A stretch of 64,000 nt of DNA from Takifugu bimaculatus (GCA_004026145.2 CP034986.1:9523197-9587196), one strand, 5' to 3'. Counted from the stretch's first letter, positions 13,801 through 28,631 are shown. The notes: generated by a model from the sequence alone, not told the origin. Translations and numbers: made by a program.

Positions 13801-16800
13801 GTCAGACAACCTCCTCCCGGGTCCGGCTGGGCGGGTTCTGTTCTGGACTTCCTGGGTGCCTCACCAGTCCAGTTTAGAACTTCTGGCATTGTTATTTCGA
13901 AGATTCTGCCATTGCAGCAAAGTGACCCTCAAGCTACACACATATACTGCGGGCTATGAGCTAATGCTAACTTGATATAACCTTGACAAGGCTAGCCTGT
14001 AGCTTGCTAAAGTTGAACTGAGTGCATGTAAGGAGAAAACAATAAACCAGTCAGTAAACCTGAATACATCATCCTGCTGACTAGGCGGTGAAACCCCCCC
14101 AACCCCCACCCCTTCGCCCCCACATCATTATAAAACAAAGAAGAAGAAAAAAACACCTGTTCTGAAATCAGCCAGGCTTACGATTTAATTTAATCAGCCC
14201 ACCAACAATCACTCATTAGGAAGCTGGAATGATGATGGAAAGCAGTCAGCTGTGAAACTCCACATTCTGGAGCGCGACTCGGAACAAGAGGCTCCTTTTA
14301 CGTGACGGACGTGCCGAGCGTTTGGCTTCAGTCGATTTATTACCTGCTGGGAACAAAACAAACAAAAAAAAAACCGATGGCGACGATTCGTCCAGAGCTG
14401 GAATTTCCTAATTAAGTCAGCGTTTCATCAAGCAAACAAGCGTTTGAAATTAACTCAACGGGCCGACTGAGGAGAAACTGTTAGCTTTCAATTACGAACC
14501 ACCTCCCCCGTGGGTGGGGGTGGGGGTGGGTGTGGGGGGGTTACCTTGAGCTGATTGGCAGATGTTTAACGTTATTAGAACCTGGCGCAGTGTGAATGAC
14601 AAAGATTTATAACGAAAAGTGGGTTTTATTGTCACTTCGAAACACTAGGGGGAGCTACAGAGCTAAACTCTGATTGGCTAAACTAACTCAACGTTTAACA
14701 TCCCAAAAGTTTAATCGGTTTTACTTTTTATGCAGTTAGTTTTTTCTTTTTTTGTTGTTGTTGGTGTGCTAGCATTGCATTTTGTAGGATAGCGTGCTAA
14801 TAAACAATGTGGTCGTGGGAAAACATTCTACATTTATAAGGGAATTTTGTTAACAGAATTATTGATTTCTGATTCTATCACAGGACAGAAAAGTAGTTTT
14901 CCAGTTTGGATTTAATTTAGCCACTCTAAAATTGTCATTTTGGATCATTTGTCTAAACTAGAATTACAATAGAACTAGCATAAGCCTCAGCAGACATGTC
15001 CAAAAATTCCTTTTTTAATGTTGATATTTGGCCCATTTCATCAGCAATTTCCTGACATCCTGGGAATTCAGTCCACCGGTCCAGGTCCCTCCTTCAGGAT
15101 TTATTGTGTTTTCAATTGTACCTGCTGATGGTCACAAAAGAGGCGGGCCCGGCGCGGCGGCGCTGAGCTAAATTGAAAGTAATTTCTAACAATATGGGAG
15201 CCCAGCAGTGGGGCTGCGATTGCCCTGGCCAGATTTCCCAGCAAATGTGAAATAAAAATGGATGCTCCATTCCAAAATAAATAAGATGGGAATAATAGTG
15301 TCGGAATAACACCCGCCTCAGGTTAGGGAGGCCTCATTGGGCACACTATTTGGAAAAGGAGACTGGAGCCATTTTCTTTTATTGCCTCTTCAACATCTGA
15401 CATCTTGTGCCGTCTCATCTTTAAATTAATTGCAATATAATGTGTTTTCGTGCCAGTGAAGTTGATTGAACGACCCATCCCGGGCTGCATAATTCCACGT
15501 TTGAGGACGTGGGTTCCGTTTTTTTACCGTTGAACATTCCACAAAGGCGGATAATTTAGCTGTACGGGATGGCTGCGATGCTAAAAGATGGAGGGAATGC
15601 TGGAACGCTACGGCGGAGGGGAAGATGTGAGGTCAGGTAGTTACTATGGCGACGTTTCACCGAACAAAAATAAAGCAAATCTTGCACCAGCGAAGCAGTT
15701 ATGTGGCAACTTAGCGCACTCGAACGCGCAGGGAAAAACAAATCCGATTCCAGGAAAAGCAGGAAAGCCTCCATTTGATATTTATCTTCACATTAAATCA
15801 GGTTGGAGCGTCTGACTGCAGTACGAAGGGATTATCGACGGGTCATCTCATCTGAGCGACGGAACCAGCCGAGACGAACCGCAGCGCTGCGTATCCAGGC
15901 CAGAGCAATTAGCTGCAGGTGGCTAATGAGGAGGCTATTTACTGTATGATTACGTAAGGGGCTGAAAGGGAACAAAACTGGAGCAGGGAGGAAAATCAGT
16001 GTTAACGTGCCAACGCCGCAACACCAATCAGCTGTTATTTATTGTATTTAAGACTGAAATTAAGTCATTAGTTTTGGTTGGCCTGGATTTATTGAGCGAC
16101 AGCGCCAGAGCGTCAACCCTGTAATCAGGCTACGCACACGGGACGATGACATCGGTGCTGCTGCAATAAGGAAAACTTCACTTTTAGAAAAGGTTCCGGC
16201 TGTCGGTCTTGAATTCAGCACTGGTGCTAGCATAAGCAGAACAGAGCGTTGACCTTTGACCTTACTATCGGTGAGGACAGCTCCATCGACTGCATTGAAA
16301 CCGTAACTAATAAACCTACGCTGTGACCCCCAGGGGTCAAAGGCCACCGTGGCCCTCGAAGTGAGGAGGGAGCAGTTGGCTTGGTTTTCTTCTGTGGTCT
16401 CCCGCTTCTCTTTGAAATTTAACAGAAGTGGCCGTGACCCTGAAATGACCCAGGTGAGATTAGTTAGCGGAGAAAGAAGCTATTCCATCAGTCGTATCCT
16501 TAAAACGGTCTGAAAGATGTAATTTGCGGTTATTGTAAGAACGGAAGGAAAAATAAGGCTACCGCGGGACTCAGCTCATCACAGCTCATCAACCAATCGG
16601 AGGTCGGCCAAGTTGCACCAAGCGCCGAACCGTTTGCCACCTTCTTTCTGTCTTTCCGACGTTCCGACCAGATCATGACGATTGTGGCCGATTGAGCAGA
16701 ATCTCCGTGTGAACAGTCCGGTTCTGGAGGGGGTTTCTATCGCTGGGAACGTTGCACCTGAAATCTGTTGTTAACGTCAAAAAGAACTAAACGCCGAATC

Positions 16801-19800
16801 AGAAACACGGCGACTTCGACGTCTTCAGCTTGTGAGTTAAAAACCTTGAGTTAAAGAGGCCGACGGGTTCTTTAGAGACGAGCGATTTCACGGCGGCTCT
16901 GAGGACGCTGCATAAGTAAAACGGAGATTTTTGACGGAGGGAGAAAAGCCTCTTCATCCCGCCGCCAAAACATCTGAAGATGAGAAAAGATCTTGCAAGA
17001 GCGCCATAAAGTGCAATTATGTCCGAGCTCCTCGACCCTTTTCAGGCGAAGGTCTCGGTTTGTCGTCTTTCATTGACATTTGACCTCTTCTGCGGCTGAC
17101 GAGTTGCTAATGAGAAAAAGGTTGGCAGGGAATAACGACGCTCAGGGTCGCCCCATTTTGGTCCGATTATTTCCTCCTGGGACAGACGGCCGCCGCACTT
17201 GTTGGTTGTTTAGCTGCAAGATGGAGGTTGGTGACGTTGAGGTTGGTTCGTAAAGAGACGAGAGGCGGCAAAAAAATGGGAGGCAGAAACCTGGGCTGGT
17301 GAACAAGTGTTAGCATTTTAATTAGCGTATTATTTCATCCTGGCTCTCGGGACATTGACGTCCCTCCGAATTTGGTGCCCACGCGATGGCTGCAGGATGC
17401 CGCTATTACAGAGGAACTTTATATTTCGGAGCTGGTTTTCCTGGCTGCTCTTGGACCAGGAAGACTAATTGATCCCCGCAGTCGGCAGACAAGGCAATAG
17501 GTCATAAAGCGCAGCCACTTTGTTTTGTGGCGACGCGCTATCACTTTGCTCGCAGAGTGCCATCAGCGAGAGCCGGACAAAAACGCCGGGACATAATTTG
17601 AAGCCGTACGTCTTGGCAGCTGGCAAGTTTTGTCATTTTAAGTGGACAGCGCGTGGAAACGAGACCATGGATGCGAGACCACAGGGAAGGTGGAATTAGC
17701 TAAACGACGGCTATATTTACAGCTGCACCTTCTGTTTTATACTGTGTGCTTACACCCTCCAACTCTTGCAGTACCACTAGAAACCTCAGGAGGCAGTGTT
17801 GGACAGGTCGGGGTGGAATCCGGGTGGACAACTTTAGCGGGAAAGCATCAGAAATGTGGAGGTCGGCGTCTCTACAAGGCTAATGCACACAGGAAGCTTG
17901 CGTCGTACGCCTCTATCTGAACAGCTCTGCAGCGCTGCCCGGCCTTCAGTTGTCACGGTGACGCGTCTCATCCAGAAATTCCCATTTAAAAAAAACAAAC
18001 TGATGAAAAGACGATAATTACACAGCGAGTTTCTGTGATTTGAGCGGCGATTGATCGTAAAAAAAAATGTTTTCCCGTGAGCATCCGTCATCACTTCGGT
18101 GTCCCCCGGTCCACGTATAAAGTGGCGGAGAACAAAACGAGATGAGGGCAGATGTAATTGCCCTGTAAAAAGTGTTGCCAGCGACGGTTCAGCCAGAATT
18201 GTTCCTCAGCGTGTCGTCCATGGCCAGAACTTGGCTGGTGAACTGAAGGAGAAACATGCTGCGTGTTTTATGGGTGTATTGATTGGAGAGTTTATGCGCT
18301 TCTGCAGGAGCGCGGCTACATAAAGGCGCCGCGGCCGGAGGAACGTGCGGCTTCTTTTACGGCTGCTGGACTTCTGACACGGTCCTCCTCTGAGCATCAC
18401 ACCCACAGATGATGATTCAAGTCCGCTCCCGGAGCAACTTCCTGTCTTCTGGGAAGCTTTCAACGCCGTGTTAAACCTTGGCCGGCTCAGTAATCAGGCC
18501 TGGCCTGGGATTTAGATTCATCATGAGATGTTAACCAGATCCTGAAGTGCAGAGGAACCCCGGAGCAGAAGAAGCCGGTCCACGAGCCAGTCTCCACGTT
18601 CTGGTACTTGACTCTTGGCTGGGCTGTGACTCTTCCAGAAGTTCCAGGAACTAAAATGCATCGGCGGTGATTGACTCGTCCCCTCTCCCTCCACTCCTCA
18701 CCCCCTTCCGAGGGTTCTGCAATTAGGTTCGGGGCCTGATCTGAAAGGGGGAATCACTCCGCTGAGATGAATTGCTCCATAACAGCTGCGCTGAAATGGT
18801 GCTAATTGCCGATTGATTTGAAGCCGAGGCGGCAGAGATCTGCAATGCAGAGCCTCGTCCGCCCGCTCTCCTCATCGCTCCTCACTCTGATTATCTATTG
18901 TTCAGCCTGCTTACGCGCTGGGGATGAGTGGGAAATGGCAGGTTGAGGACGCTGAGGGGGCCAGACAACAAATTGGGTGCCTCTCACCCCCAAAAAAGTG
19001 CGAAAATTAGACGCAATTAACACACCCCTCAGCCCCGTTCTCGCAACCTCCTGCAGACGGCAGCGATGCAAATGAGCTGTTAGATCGTCTATATATACAA
19101 AAACAGTGATTAAGTCGTCTTCGGTGCACCGAGGCGCCGCTCTGTCGTAATTGAGAGCGAGTCAACTGCTGAAGAAGGTTAAATGAAGCCCGGCGATGCA
19201 GATGGACAGCAGCGGAGCGCCGTGACTCCAGAGGGAACGCCGACGCCGCTCTGGTTCCCGTGCCGCTCCGCGGTTCGGCTGCCTGTTGTTAAGTCGGTAC
19301 AATAAAGGAACGCAGCGACTTGATGGCGCAGGTGACAGATCGTCGCCCCGCAGTGCGTCAGAAACAAACAGCGACGACGCAGATATGAGCCTCTGAAAAT
19401 GGATGGCGTGCCGCGCGGCTCTCAGCGGGTGTCACTCCGGAGTGCGGCAGCTGTTTGTTCGCCGCCTCTGCTCCACAAATATTGCTGTCAAATAATTGAT
19501 GTAAGTGCTTCCTCGCGAGGGCGCTTTGACAACACCAATATCACCTTTTCACGGCGAATCATCAACAGGCAGCAGGAGTCGGGCGGACTGAACACTGGTC
19601 ACAAAAAAACCCATTAGCATGCCGTGGCTAACCAAATTAAAGCCTTTGTGGGAGGATTTCTGTCCACAAGAACGTTGGGGATCAAATCTTTCACCTTTCT
19701 GGTTCGGTTGATGTTCCTTAGATGTTGCAGAGCCACCAGGAGCTTTGTTAGCTTTGAGCTTAGCTTCGGGATTAGCTCATTGGGACATGGAGCGTTTACA

Positions 19801-21059
19801 CGGACATGGAGACGTTCTGTCTCCTGGATGCAGGTCCTCGGTAGTCAGATGGTCGTCCAGGGCAGCCGCGGTGTTGTAGACATCGCTTCCCAAAAATTCC
19901 ACTTTGCTGTCCGGATCTTTGACGTGAGGCACAAATTGTCTTTTCCAAACGCTCGAGTTGTCAGGCGACATTAAATAGATGAAACGTTTAACGACGAGGT
20001 GAGAAAACTCCGGTTGATGGGTTCAACTCATCCGCCGCTGATTGGCAACAACCATCAGCCTGTGCTGATCACGCATTCCCATTTTTGTATGGAAAAGCCA
20101 TCATCAAAATGGGTTTTTCCGAGCTCATAAAGGAGCACGTTGTGGCTCTTGCCCCCCCGCTGAGTCGATTGTCTCGGCACAGCAGGTGGTCCCTCATTTG
20201 CATCATCAGTAATGACGACGTTACACCTCAACTTTGTGATTCATGTTCGCTCGTAGGAGGCCAGACGCCCCATTTTCAGAGGGCCCTCGCCACATCTGAC
20301 TGACTCACGCCGTCACTGGCGGCGAGCTTCCTGTTGCCTCTGCTGGTAACGAGGGATTGTTTGGTTGCAGCAGCTCCAAGGACGACATTCCGAATGGAAA
20401 GAGCGAAGCAACAGAAGTGTGTTGGCACTCGTCAGTTTGACAGGACTGCAGGTACACAGCCCACACTCGACTCAGAAATAGCATAATTAATGCAACCCGG
20501 GTTGACAATTAGGTGAAATTATCATAATTATAATCAGCGAGCGCTTTCAAGTATTGTGTTATGTTGTGGCCACGCACACATTCTTACCCAAACCAGCAAA
20601 GCTGGCAGAGACTCCGCGTCCTCATCAGCCGTTCCCTCTTTTAATCACTTGATTCGATCCAAAAATGTTTGTTTACCACCTGAATTTGGACTGTCGGATG
20701 TTTCCGGATGTGATGAAGGTCGGTCCTGAATCATAACGACAAAGTGGAGGAAGGAGAAACTTCTGGAAGTTCCGCTGCCTCCTGCGTCAGCATCACCCAT
20801 CCAGCTAATCCGGCGTCTCCGTCCTTTTTCACCAGGAACTCTGAGCCTTGTCCAGTCCCCCGTGTCCTCCAGCAGGACGGCGGTAGTGGATCTGTTGTTC
20901 CCATTTGGGTTGTCTTCATCGTGGTCTTCATGTTGCCTGAGCTGCCTGGTTGCCATCACAACCACTGGAAATGTTGTTGCCACAAGTGTTTTCTGGTCGG
21001 GTGGAACGTGTAAATGTAATATTCACATGGACGGTGATGAAAGGGTCACTGTAACGTAC

Positions 21060-21062
<3 letters not shown>
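10822..21062. other. Intergenic, no gene recognised; possible regulatory blocks
   Basis: No coding exon, RNA gene or transposon recognised. The longest non-repetitive open frame (11752-12273, plus, 173 codons) resembles nothing I know and has no exon context. Two A/T-rich complex blocks (15050-15545 and 18690-19180, the latter with an ATGCAAAT octamer at 19066-19073) are candidate enhancers. GCTAAC/GTTAGC words are frequent. Confidence 0.5.
14511..14540 (+). repeat. G-rich tract with G-quadruplex pattern
   Basis: The plus strand shows TGGGTGGGGGTGGGGGTGGG followed by TGTGGGGGGG: five or more G-runs of three or more with short loops, the classical quadruplex pattern. Confidence 0.8.

Positions 21063-21115
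<53 letters not shown>
21063..21115. repeat. (GT)n microsatellite
   Basis: A perfect GT dinucleotide repeat of about 26 units. Confidence 0.97.
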
Positions 21116-21117
<2 letters not shown>

Positions 21118-24100
21118 CAGTTCAGAGATGTAACTGGAGTTGACTGGAAGACCCAATAAACTGCGGGAAGCACAAAACAAATAATTCCACCCCGTTGCCG
21201 AAGCAACCGCGAGGCCAGGCCGACCCAGACTTTCCCATGACGTAAGCGTGTCCCTGCCGCTGAAGGACATCTGTGGTCGGCCGCGAATATGCCTGTGATG
21301 TCATCATAGGCATATTAGCGCCGTAACCACGGTTTGGAGAGCTGGCCCGTGAGGTCACCCCTCCCATATTTCCGGAACGACGTCGCTGCTGCTGCCAAAC
21401 CTGCTGCACCTTCCCAGAGCTTCACACGCGCTCGCCGACCTGGCGGCGATCTCGTCCCACTTGTTCCGTCTCAAAGAGCGTCTAAAACGGGACCACCCAG
21501 GTGTCCACACGTGCTCCCGCAGCGTCGAACCGTCGATGATTCAGTGCAGCTGCGGAAGAAGAAGTGTGGGAATTAATGGGCGCCGTTGGCCCGAGTCCGC
21601 CGCAGCCTGACAGCCGACACGGTTACGGCTCACGAGAGGCAGAGCCACCGCGTCGGCGTCGGCTTATGAGAAAAAGACAAACGTTGTGCGGGGAGCGTCG
21701 GGATGGGAGCCGCCGTTTTCATTACTTTGGTTTATCGGCTCAATAGTCGCCTCCTCTCCCTCTGCTGAACGACCCCTTGATTTGCTCCGCTCGCACCTGC
21801 AACAATTCATTAAAAATGAAGGGGAGAAGCAACAGGGTAGGAGAGAGAGGAAGATCTGCTCCGAGACGTGTGAACCTCAGAGTCCCTGGGGTTCTTGGCC
21901 CGGCGAAGGCAACGGGAACAATCCCGAGGCTTCCTTTACGATCGCCCTGGTTTCCGTTTTTTCTGCGGGAAGCTGCTTCTGTCCATAACGGAAGCGCCGA
22001 TTTTCTCGTCGAGAGCGAATTCGCCGGCAATTAAAGTTTTCGAGTGACCTAAGTTCTGCGGTTGGTGCCTTTGAACCGGCGAACGTGGTCCCAACCGCTC
22101 CACGGTTGCTTTTTGGTGCTTCGGAGTCGTTTGGAAGCGGCTGCGTTGGGTCTTTATGGGCCTCCAGAAGCGCTGTTGCGTTTAAGTGTTATTCCAGAAA
22201 GGCTGATTCATGGAAAAGTCACGGAAGGTGGGGGAAGCACGGTGCTTTCTCACTTTGAAGTTCGCTCCTGAAGTTTATTTGGCAGAAAAAATACCTCCTG
22301 TTTTTCTCCTGGATGCCCTTTTGGGTTCAAACCTGCCAACCAACCACGGATACCGTGAGAGCCGGAACATTTTCCCTGTTTTACTTGGGTGGCGGTTATT
22401 CCAGCGCTCCTCCGTCATCTGTGGCAAAACAAGACCCCCCCCCTCAGTGAATAAGCCTGCAATTTCAGAGCAGCGACGGTGCGTTTTAGATGTTTTTGTT
22501 TGCTTTATCCTTCCCATTTGCAGCATTATGAGAGAAGAAAAATCTATAGTGGGGCTTTTGAATAGCTCAGTAATGAGGAGGAGGAATCAATCATGCTTCG
22601 AATGGAGGCCCGCCGCAACAGCGAGAATATAAAGTCACGCTCGTATATCCCACAGTTTCAGCTCGCTGTGTCCTTTTTAATGTCTCCCGAGTTTACAGCC
22701 GCCTCCGGTGCTGCCGGACCGCCTGATTTAAATCCTCTTTTTTTTTTTTATTCCTCACCCGTCGGGACGCAACAGTAGAGATACCCAAGCTAGCCCGCGC
22801 CGTCTGAGCCATAAACATACCATAATTGCACCGCTAATTTTGTGCGTAGCATGGGAGGCGATGCAAGCCGTCCATCCAACTATCAATCCACCTATCATGT
22901 CACCGCGTGGCAGTTGGGACGTGCGGGGTATTATTACGTATGCTGCATAATTTGGCGTAATTAAAGGAAGCACAAGTACTGTAATTAATGTCACTTGTCA
23001 AACTGTGAAAGGCGGACGGGAGATAACGTTTCCCTGCGGTTTGAGACCTTTAGAATCAGGAGCTTCCTGATTGATATCAAGTGACCTTTAGCGCACGCAG
23101 TTGATTCGGAGGATGATTGAAAATCGTTGGCGGAGGCCGGAACTGTTCCGTTTTATCAGCGATCACATTAAGGGACGTGTAGCGGTGCGAGTTCTGGCTT
23201 TGGGTCCCGTTGGGTTCTGAACGGCACGGTGCGACGCGGCCCCCCCGTTGGGGACACGGCGCAGCCAAAAGTCCAGCGCGCCGTTTGTATTCTGAGGCTA
23301 AAGGAGAGCGCGCTAACACTGACTGAGCGCAAGCATAGCAACAGTTGCCGGGGAGGGAAAGGCGGCCTTGCTCTGTGATTTAGCATAGCAGCGTTATCAA
23401 CAACGAGCACAACTTATCTTAAATGCACCGACTCCCCGGACAGCCATAGCCCCCCCCCCCCCCCCCAACTCCCGAGTCTGTTCCTGCACCGGATTTTCCA
23501 GGAAAGGATGTGAACAGCAGTGGACCGCGGCGTCTCTGGACGCGTCCGGATTAAACCGCTCACACGGTGAGAAGTCAAATCGACGCTGAAAACAGGAGGC
23601 GTCTGTTATTGGTTTTCCTGCTCCAGAACAAACAGGTGGGAATGCTGGGAATAGGATCAAGCAGTCTGTTTTATGTGGAAATGAAATAATTGAACTCCCG
23701 TCCTGCGAACTGCGAAATGACGCTGGATTCAACGTTTCCAATAAAAATCCCAGTTCTGTTGGTTCAACGTTGACAATAATATTTGGATATTTCAGGCCGG
23801 ACAGATCCAAGACCAGAGGAGCCCAGGATAAATTGGCTCAGGGTTCCTCAAAAGCCTGATTGATGGTGTTTTAGCATGCATCGCTAACTACCCTGGGCTA
23901 GCAGTGCAACCACATATTGACCCAGTCAACGTTTGTTCCATCCCCGTCTCGCCGATCCCGCTGTAACAGCCCTTGAGCTGCACTCCGATCTGGAAGATAC
24001 TTGGAGTGACTGTTTTCCCACACTGGCTTTATTTTCCAAAGCCACCTGCTGGGTTCAATGTGGGAATACTGAGCTGCTCTATCAGGAAGTTGCAGCGGTA

Positions 24101-27100
24101 GTAAATCAATAGATGATCTAATGTGCTTTTTTTCTAACCAGCCCACATGGGATCTATTTCCTCTCAACATTAATAATACTCCGAAGCATTAAGGCATGCA
24201 GCGAAAGCAGATGTATTCTTCCTCGGGCTGATTCAACTTGTAAGCATTTCCTCTCTGGAGCCCCCCCCAGTCCTGAGGCAAAGCATGATTACCCGATTTT
24301 AATGAGATTTTTAATGTGATTTTTTTTTTTTTTTCTTTTCCCCGTGCTCGACCGTCCCAGCCATCGCTCCTGCGCAGTGCTTAACGCTCACGCTCCCAAC
24401 ACGTGCGCATATTTGGCCTTCCCTCCTCTCAGCTAAAGGTCTGTTTGTTAGCTTTTAGCCTCTGCGCGGCTCTGACTTTCCTCTGGGAAAGGAAATGAGG
24501 TAGGTGAGCAATCTTGAAGCTACATCTGAATCCATTTAGGGTTTATGGCGGCGCTAGCATCGCTCGGAGGGCTGCGATACGTGCTCGCCTGTGCCGTGTC
24601 TCAACAACGTGAGGGTGCGACATCCCCAGACGACTCCTTCAAACATTCAGGCGTCTTGGATTCCTGAAATCCTGAGGAGACCAAAGTCAAAGAACCTCTT
24701 CCTGGTTCATCTTTGTTGCTGCTGGAATGAGAGGAGGTGAGAAGTTTGGAGCAGCAGCGCGGAGTTGGCCTGAGACGTGTGGCCGGACCACACGGACGTC
24801 CACAAACCAGTTTGTGTAACAGGATTCCTTCAGCCGGGCCGCCAAGACTTTGTTTACCTGGAGGTTAGCACATGCCTCTTCGCGTCCCGCCTTCCCGAGG
24901 CTCCGTTCCCTCAACTTTCCGGGGTCACGGAGCGTAATAAAGCACGTGTCATCCCGAATAACAGTGAGGGATGACAGAGCCTTGGCGCCCTCCCTCACAT
25001 TCTCGGCGTGGATTTGGCCAAAACGATGACCTCATAGGGCAAAGTGCCCGGTTCCCCCCGCTGTAATTGTTCTGCCTTCTCGTTTACCTTCCCCAGTTCC
25101 CACTGCTCAGGCAGCAGCTGTTCTCCATCCAGTCTGGAACCCAGGATTTCCTGTAGCTGGTGTGAGATGGATGGTGACCATATGCGTGTCAAACCGCGGC
25201 AATAAAAGTCACAGGCTTTGAATTTATTGTCTTAAGATGCTCCATCAGTCAGCAGCGGTGATGTAGCGCAGTTACTGAAGGTGTGACGTAAGAACGTGCA
25301 TCATGTCATCTTCAGCGGTCTCCCGAGGGCCTGAATAAACAGCAGAGCCGCCCGACCGCAACCTGACATTAGCTGCTTTAGCGTTATTAGGAACAGAAGC
25401 GTCGCTAAAGTCGCACTGTCGCTGAGCAAAGCGCCCATTCAAACCTTCTGACGTTGTCAGAAATCCAATTTAGGTTTGTTTTAGTTTCCATTTTCACATG
25501 TTTTTCGTCTGGATCCTAAATCGGCTGTAAAAACCACCGTTCTGGTTTGATCGTTTCCAGTAACTCTCCCCAGGCGAACGGCCGACTTAAAAGGATCCAT
25601 AGCGGAGCAAATGTTTGGATTCGCCGCTCATATTAGCAGCTAGCTTAACTGAACAGCGTATAGTGGAAAACTTTACAAGTTGTCAACTTAGCTGAATCTC
25701 ATGTCAAGCAACTTGAAATCTTAACGCTGCTAACCACATGAGCTAGCATTAGTTGCTCCTCATCTGGAAGAAATCAGGTCGCAAAATTACATTTTATGAT
25801 AGTTTTTGTCAACATAATTAACAGTCAATGGCTGAAGCAACCCGGATCGCTGCCAAGACGACGGCAGGACACGTTGCCTGAGGCTGGTGGACAAATCCAC
25901 GCTGGCGTTTGTATATTTATCACAATTCTCTGTCGCTCAGACTGACGCTAACGCCGACGTTTGGCTAAATATAGCGCGGGAACCCGTGCGAGGGAACAAG
26001 TGTCTCAAAGAAAAGTGCAGCCGGTCTAGGTTGGCGAGATCCTTCCTAAAGTTTCTGAAAGTCAGATGGCAGAAAGGATTGTGACGGGGACGGTGACGAG
26101 TCCCGAGCAGCCCTGACGGGAGACATCCTGGATGGGTTTTTCTCCTCGGCGCCAAGCCTCCATTTATTACCTCTGCCAGTCGCAGCAGCTCTTTCTGCCT
26201 CGCTACCCTCCATTCCTGCTCATAAAATAGTAAAAGAGTCACTTTTACTGATGGTAAAGCCAATATATTAATATTTCTTATTAACATTTTGAAACACGCA
26301 GTGCTTTAGTCTTGAAATATTGCTGGGGAGTCTTTTAAAAATGTAGTTTCTGGGGGGGAGTCGAGGCTCTTTACCCCAGAGGGTTTCTGGGAGCTGTCGT
26401 AACACGACTCGGGATACATCTGCAGCCCATCTGTGGAATAAATAGAGATAAGATGAGGATGTGACTTTCCCGGCCCCTGGTCTTAAAGGGTCGGGCCAAC
26501 GGGGGGACAGGAGGACACTCTGCACAGATGTTACCAGCTGCTTCCAGTTCAAACCAATGCTGGGTTTTCCTGGAGCCGGAAGCAGAGGAAAGGTTATAAA
26601 GCGTTGGGCCGATGGCTGAGCCGAGGAATCGTCACCCGTCTTCAGACGCTTGTGTCCCAGCTGTTGTCTCATAATCCAACATCCGAGTTTAAGCGCTGCT
26701 CTCATCCCGCGAGCAAGAAGCGACATGGCTTCAAAGTTCCCATTGTTGGGATCAAGCGTTCCTCATCGCGTTCCTCAGCTGCTCTTTTTGGCCCCAGCGT
26801 TTCTACTTTTAACTCTAATTTCCATCTGCTTGTGAAGACGGCGATATCGTCCCGACGCAAAGCGGGAGGCGCGTTTCCGGGTCCTAATCCACACGATCCG
26901 GCATCGCTCACCAGGCAGTGTGGGGGGAGGTGGAGTTGCCGTCACAATCTGTAAAATCAAATCCTATTAGGGCGCCAGAAACGAGAAGAGGGTCATCGGT
27001 CCCGCCTCTGCCCACGCTGAGACCACGGCAGAGGACCAGTTAAAAACGGGAAAACACACCCGGCGCCTCCACTCCAGAGCAGCTCCGTCCTGGAATGAAG

Positions 27101-28631
27101 ATGGCCGCTCTTCAGGTTGACCTCGTCTCGGCGACGGCCTGACTCAGCAGTATCGAGCTGCATGAGCTCAGCTAGCAATCCTCTAACACGTTCAGTCCAT
27201 TGACCTCTGGTTTTTGGATGAGCTCATCCTCCAGATATGGGCCACGAGGGCTGAGAGCCCCTCTTTGATTGGTCGTTTGCTTTGTGGTAAGTTAATGTGT
27301 GGTGGCGAAGCGAATCTAAGTGCTCAATTTATAAGTATGCTAACGTAAGCTAACTGTCCTCCATGATGGCAATGGGGTTTGGAGTTGAAGAGCCCAACCG
27401 CACGTGCAGAAAGTCATTAAAGAATGTGTTTATATGGACCCACAAAACCAAATTCTGTCCCCAAAGTCCACACAAAGCTACAAGCTAACGTTAGGTAACG
27501 CTGCATTTAACATCCTGCGCTTTTCCTGTGAATAGGAGAAATTTGTTGTCTGAATTCTAACACAATTAGCACAATCGAAGCTAGCTCATCGGGCAGAGAA
27601 CGTGCATGAAAGCTAATTCAAACAGTCTCTGGATGAATGCCGAGGGAGCGCACGAGGGTGTCGCTAGCTGTTGCTGGGTGGTTTAACAGAATAAACGCTT
27701 TATAGGACACAAAGTGTCGCTGCCTGGAATTCTCCTCAAGGCCGGACAATTAATAGGAAAGAAGCTGTGCTAATCAAGCCATAAAGAGATTGTTATGACT
27801 CGCGTGCATGTTAAAGTTGAGTTCGAAGTTCGGCGTCTCGTGTTTGCTTTGTTTAACAAGGTCAGATGATGTCACACTGGCAGGACGGTGGTTTCCACAT
27901 CATTTTGAAATGTAGCGCTACCTCAGTGCAGCTTTGAATCCAAAGGGCAACAAATTGATTCTTGGAAGCAACGCGTGGCAGTTAAGTTTTCCGGGCTCAT
28001 CCCACATGGATACAGCTGATATTAGCATGTTTCCCGATATTTCCTTAAGATCAGATTCATATCTGATCAAACTCACTTCCTACTCCGTTTCCCTGCTAGC
28101 AAACCCAGGATGAACATTAGCATTGTATGCACAGGCCCGAGGGAACGTCATCAGGAAGGGCAGCTGGTCACGTGGTTGAGACCGCTCTTGATTGGTGGCT
28201 GTAGAGCCACCAGGTGTCGCTGTTTCTGCTCATACTGAGCACGTCTCGATTGAAGTTAGCCACCGTCAAAGTGGTGCTAGCTCTCCTTCTGCTTCCACCT
28301 CATTCTCGCCGCCATATTCCCACCCGGTCCAGGTTATGCTCGGCGATTAGTCTGGACATAAAAAAGCGAAGAGGGTCGCCCGAACGGTCAAGTGGGCACA
28401 GCAGTGATGGATGAAGTGAATTGAGTGACGCTTCTCCCCCGCCCAGACATTAACCCGCACCCATCCACGCTTCTCTCAGGCTGACACTTCAATTAGGCTA
28501 ATCCTGCGTGCATACATGCGCCGCACTCCTCCTCTCTGCTGCTGCATCACAAATACAGAAGCTTTTCCAGTGACAGAGGAGAGAATCCAGAGTGATCGCT
28601 CCCACTTCCAGGCAGAAACCCAGCTGCCACG

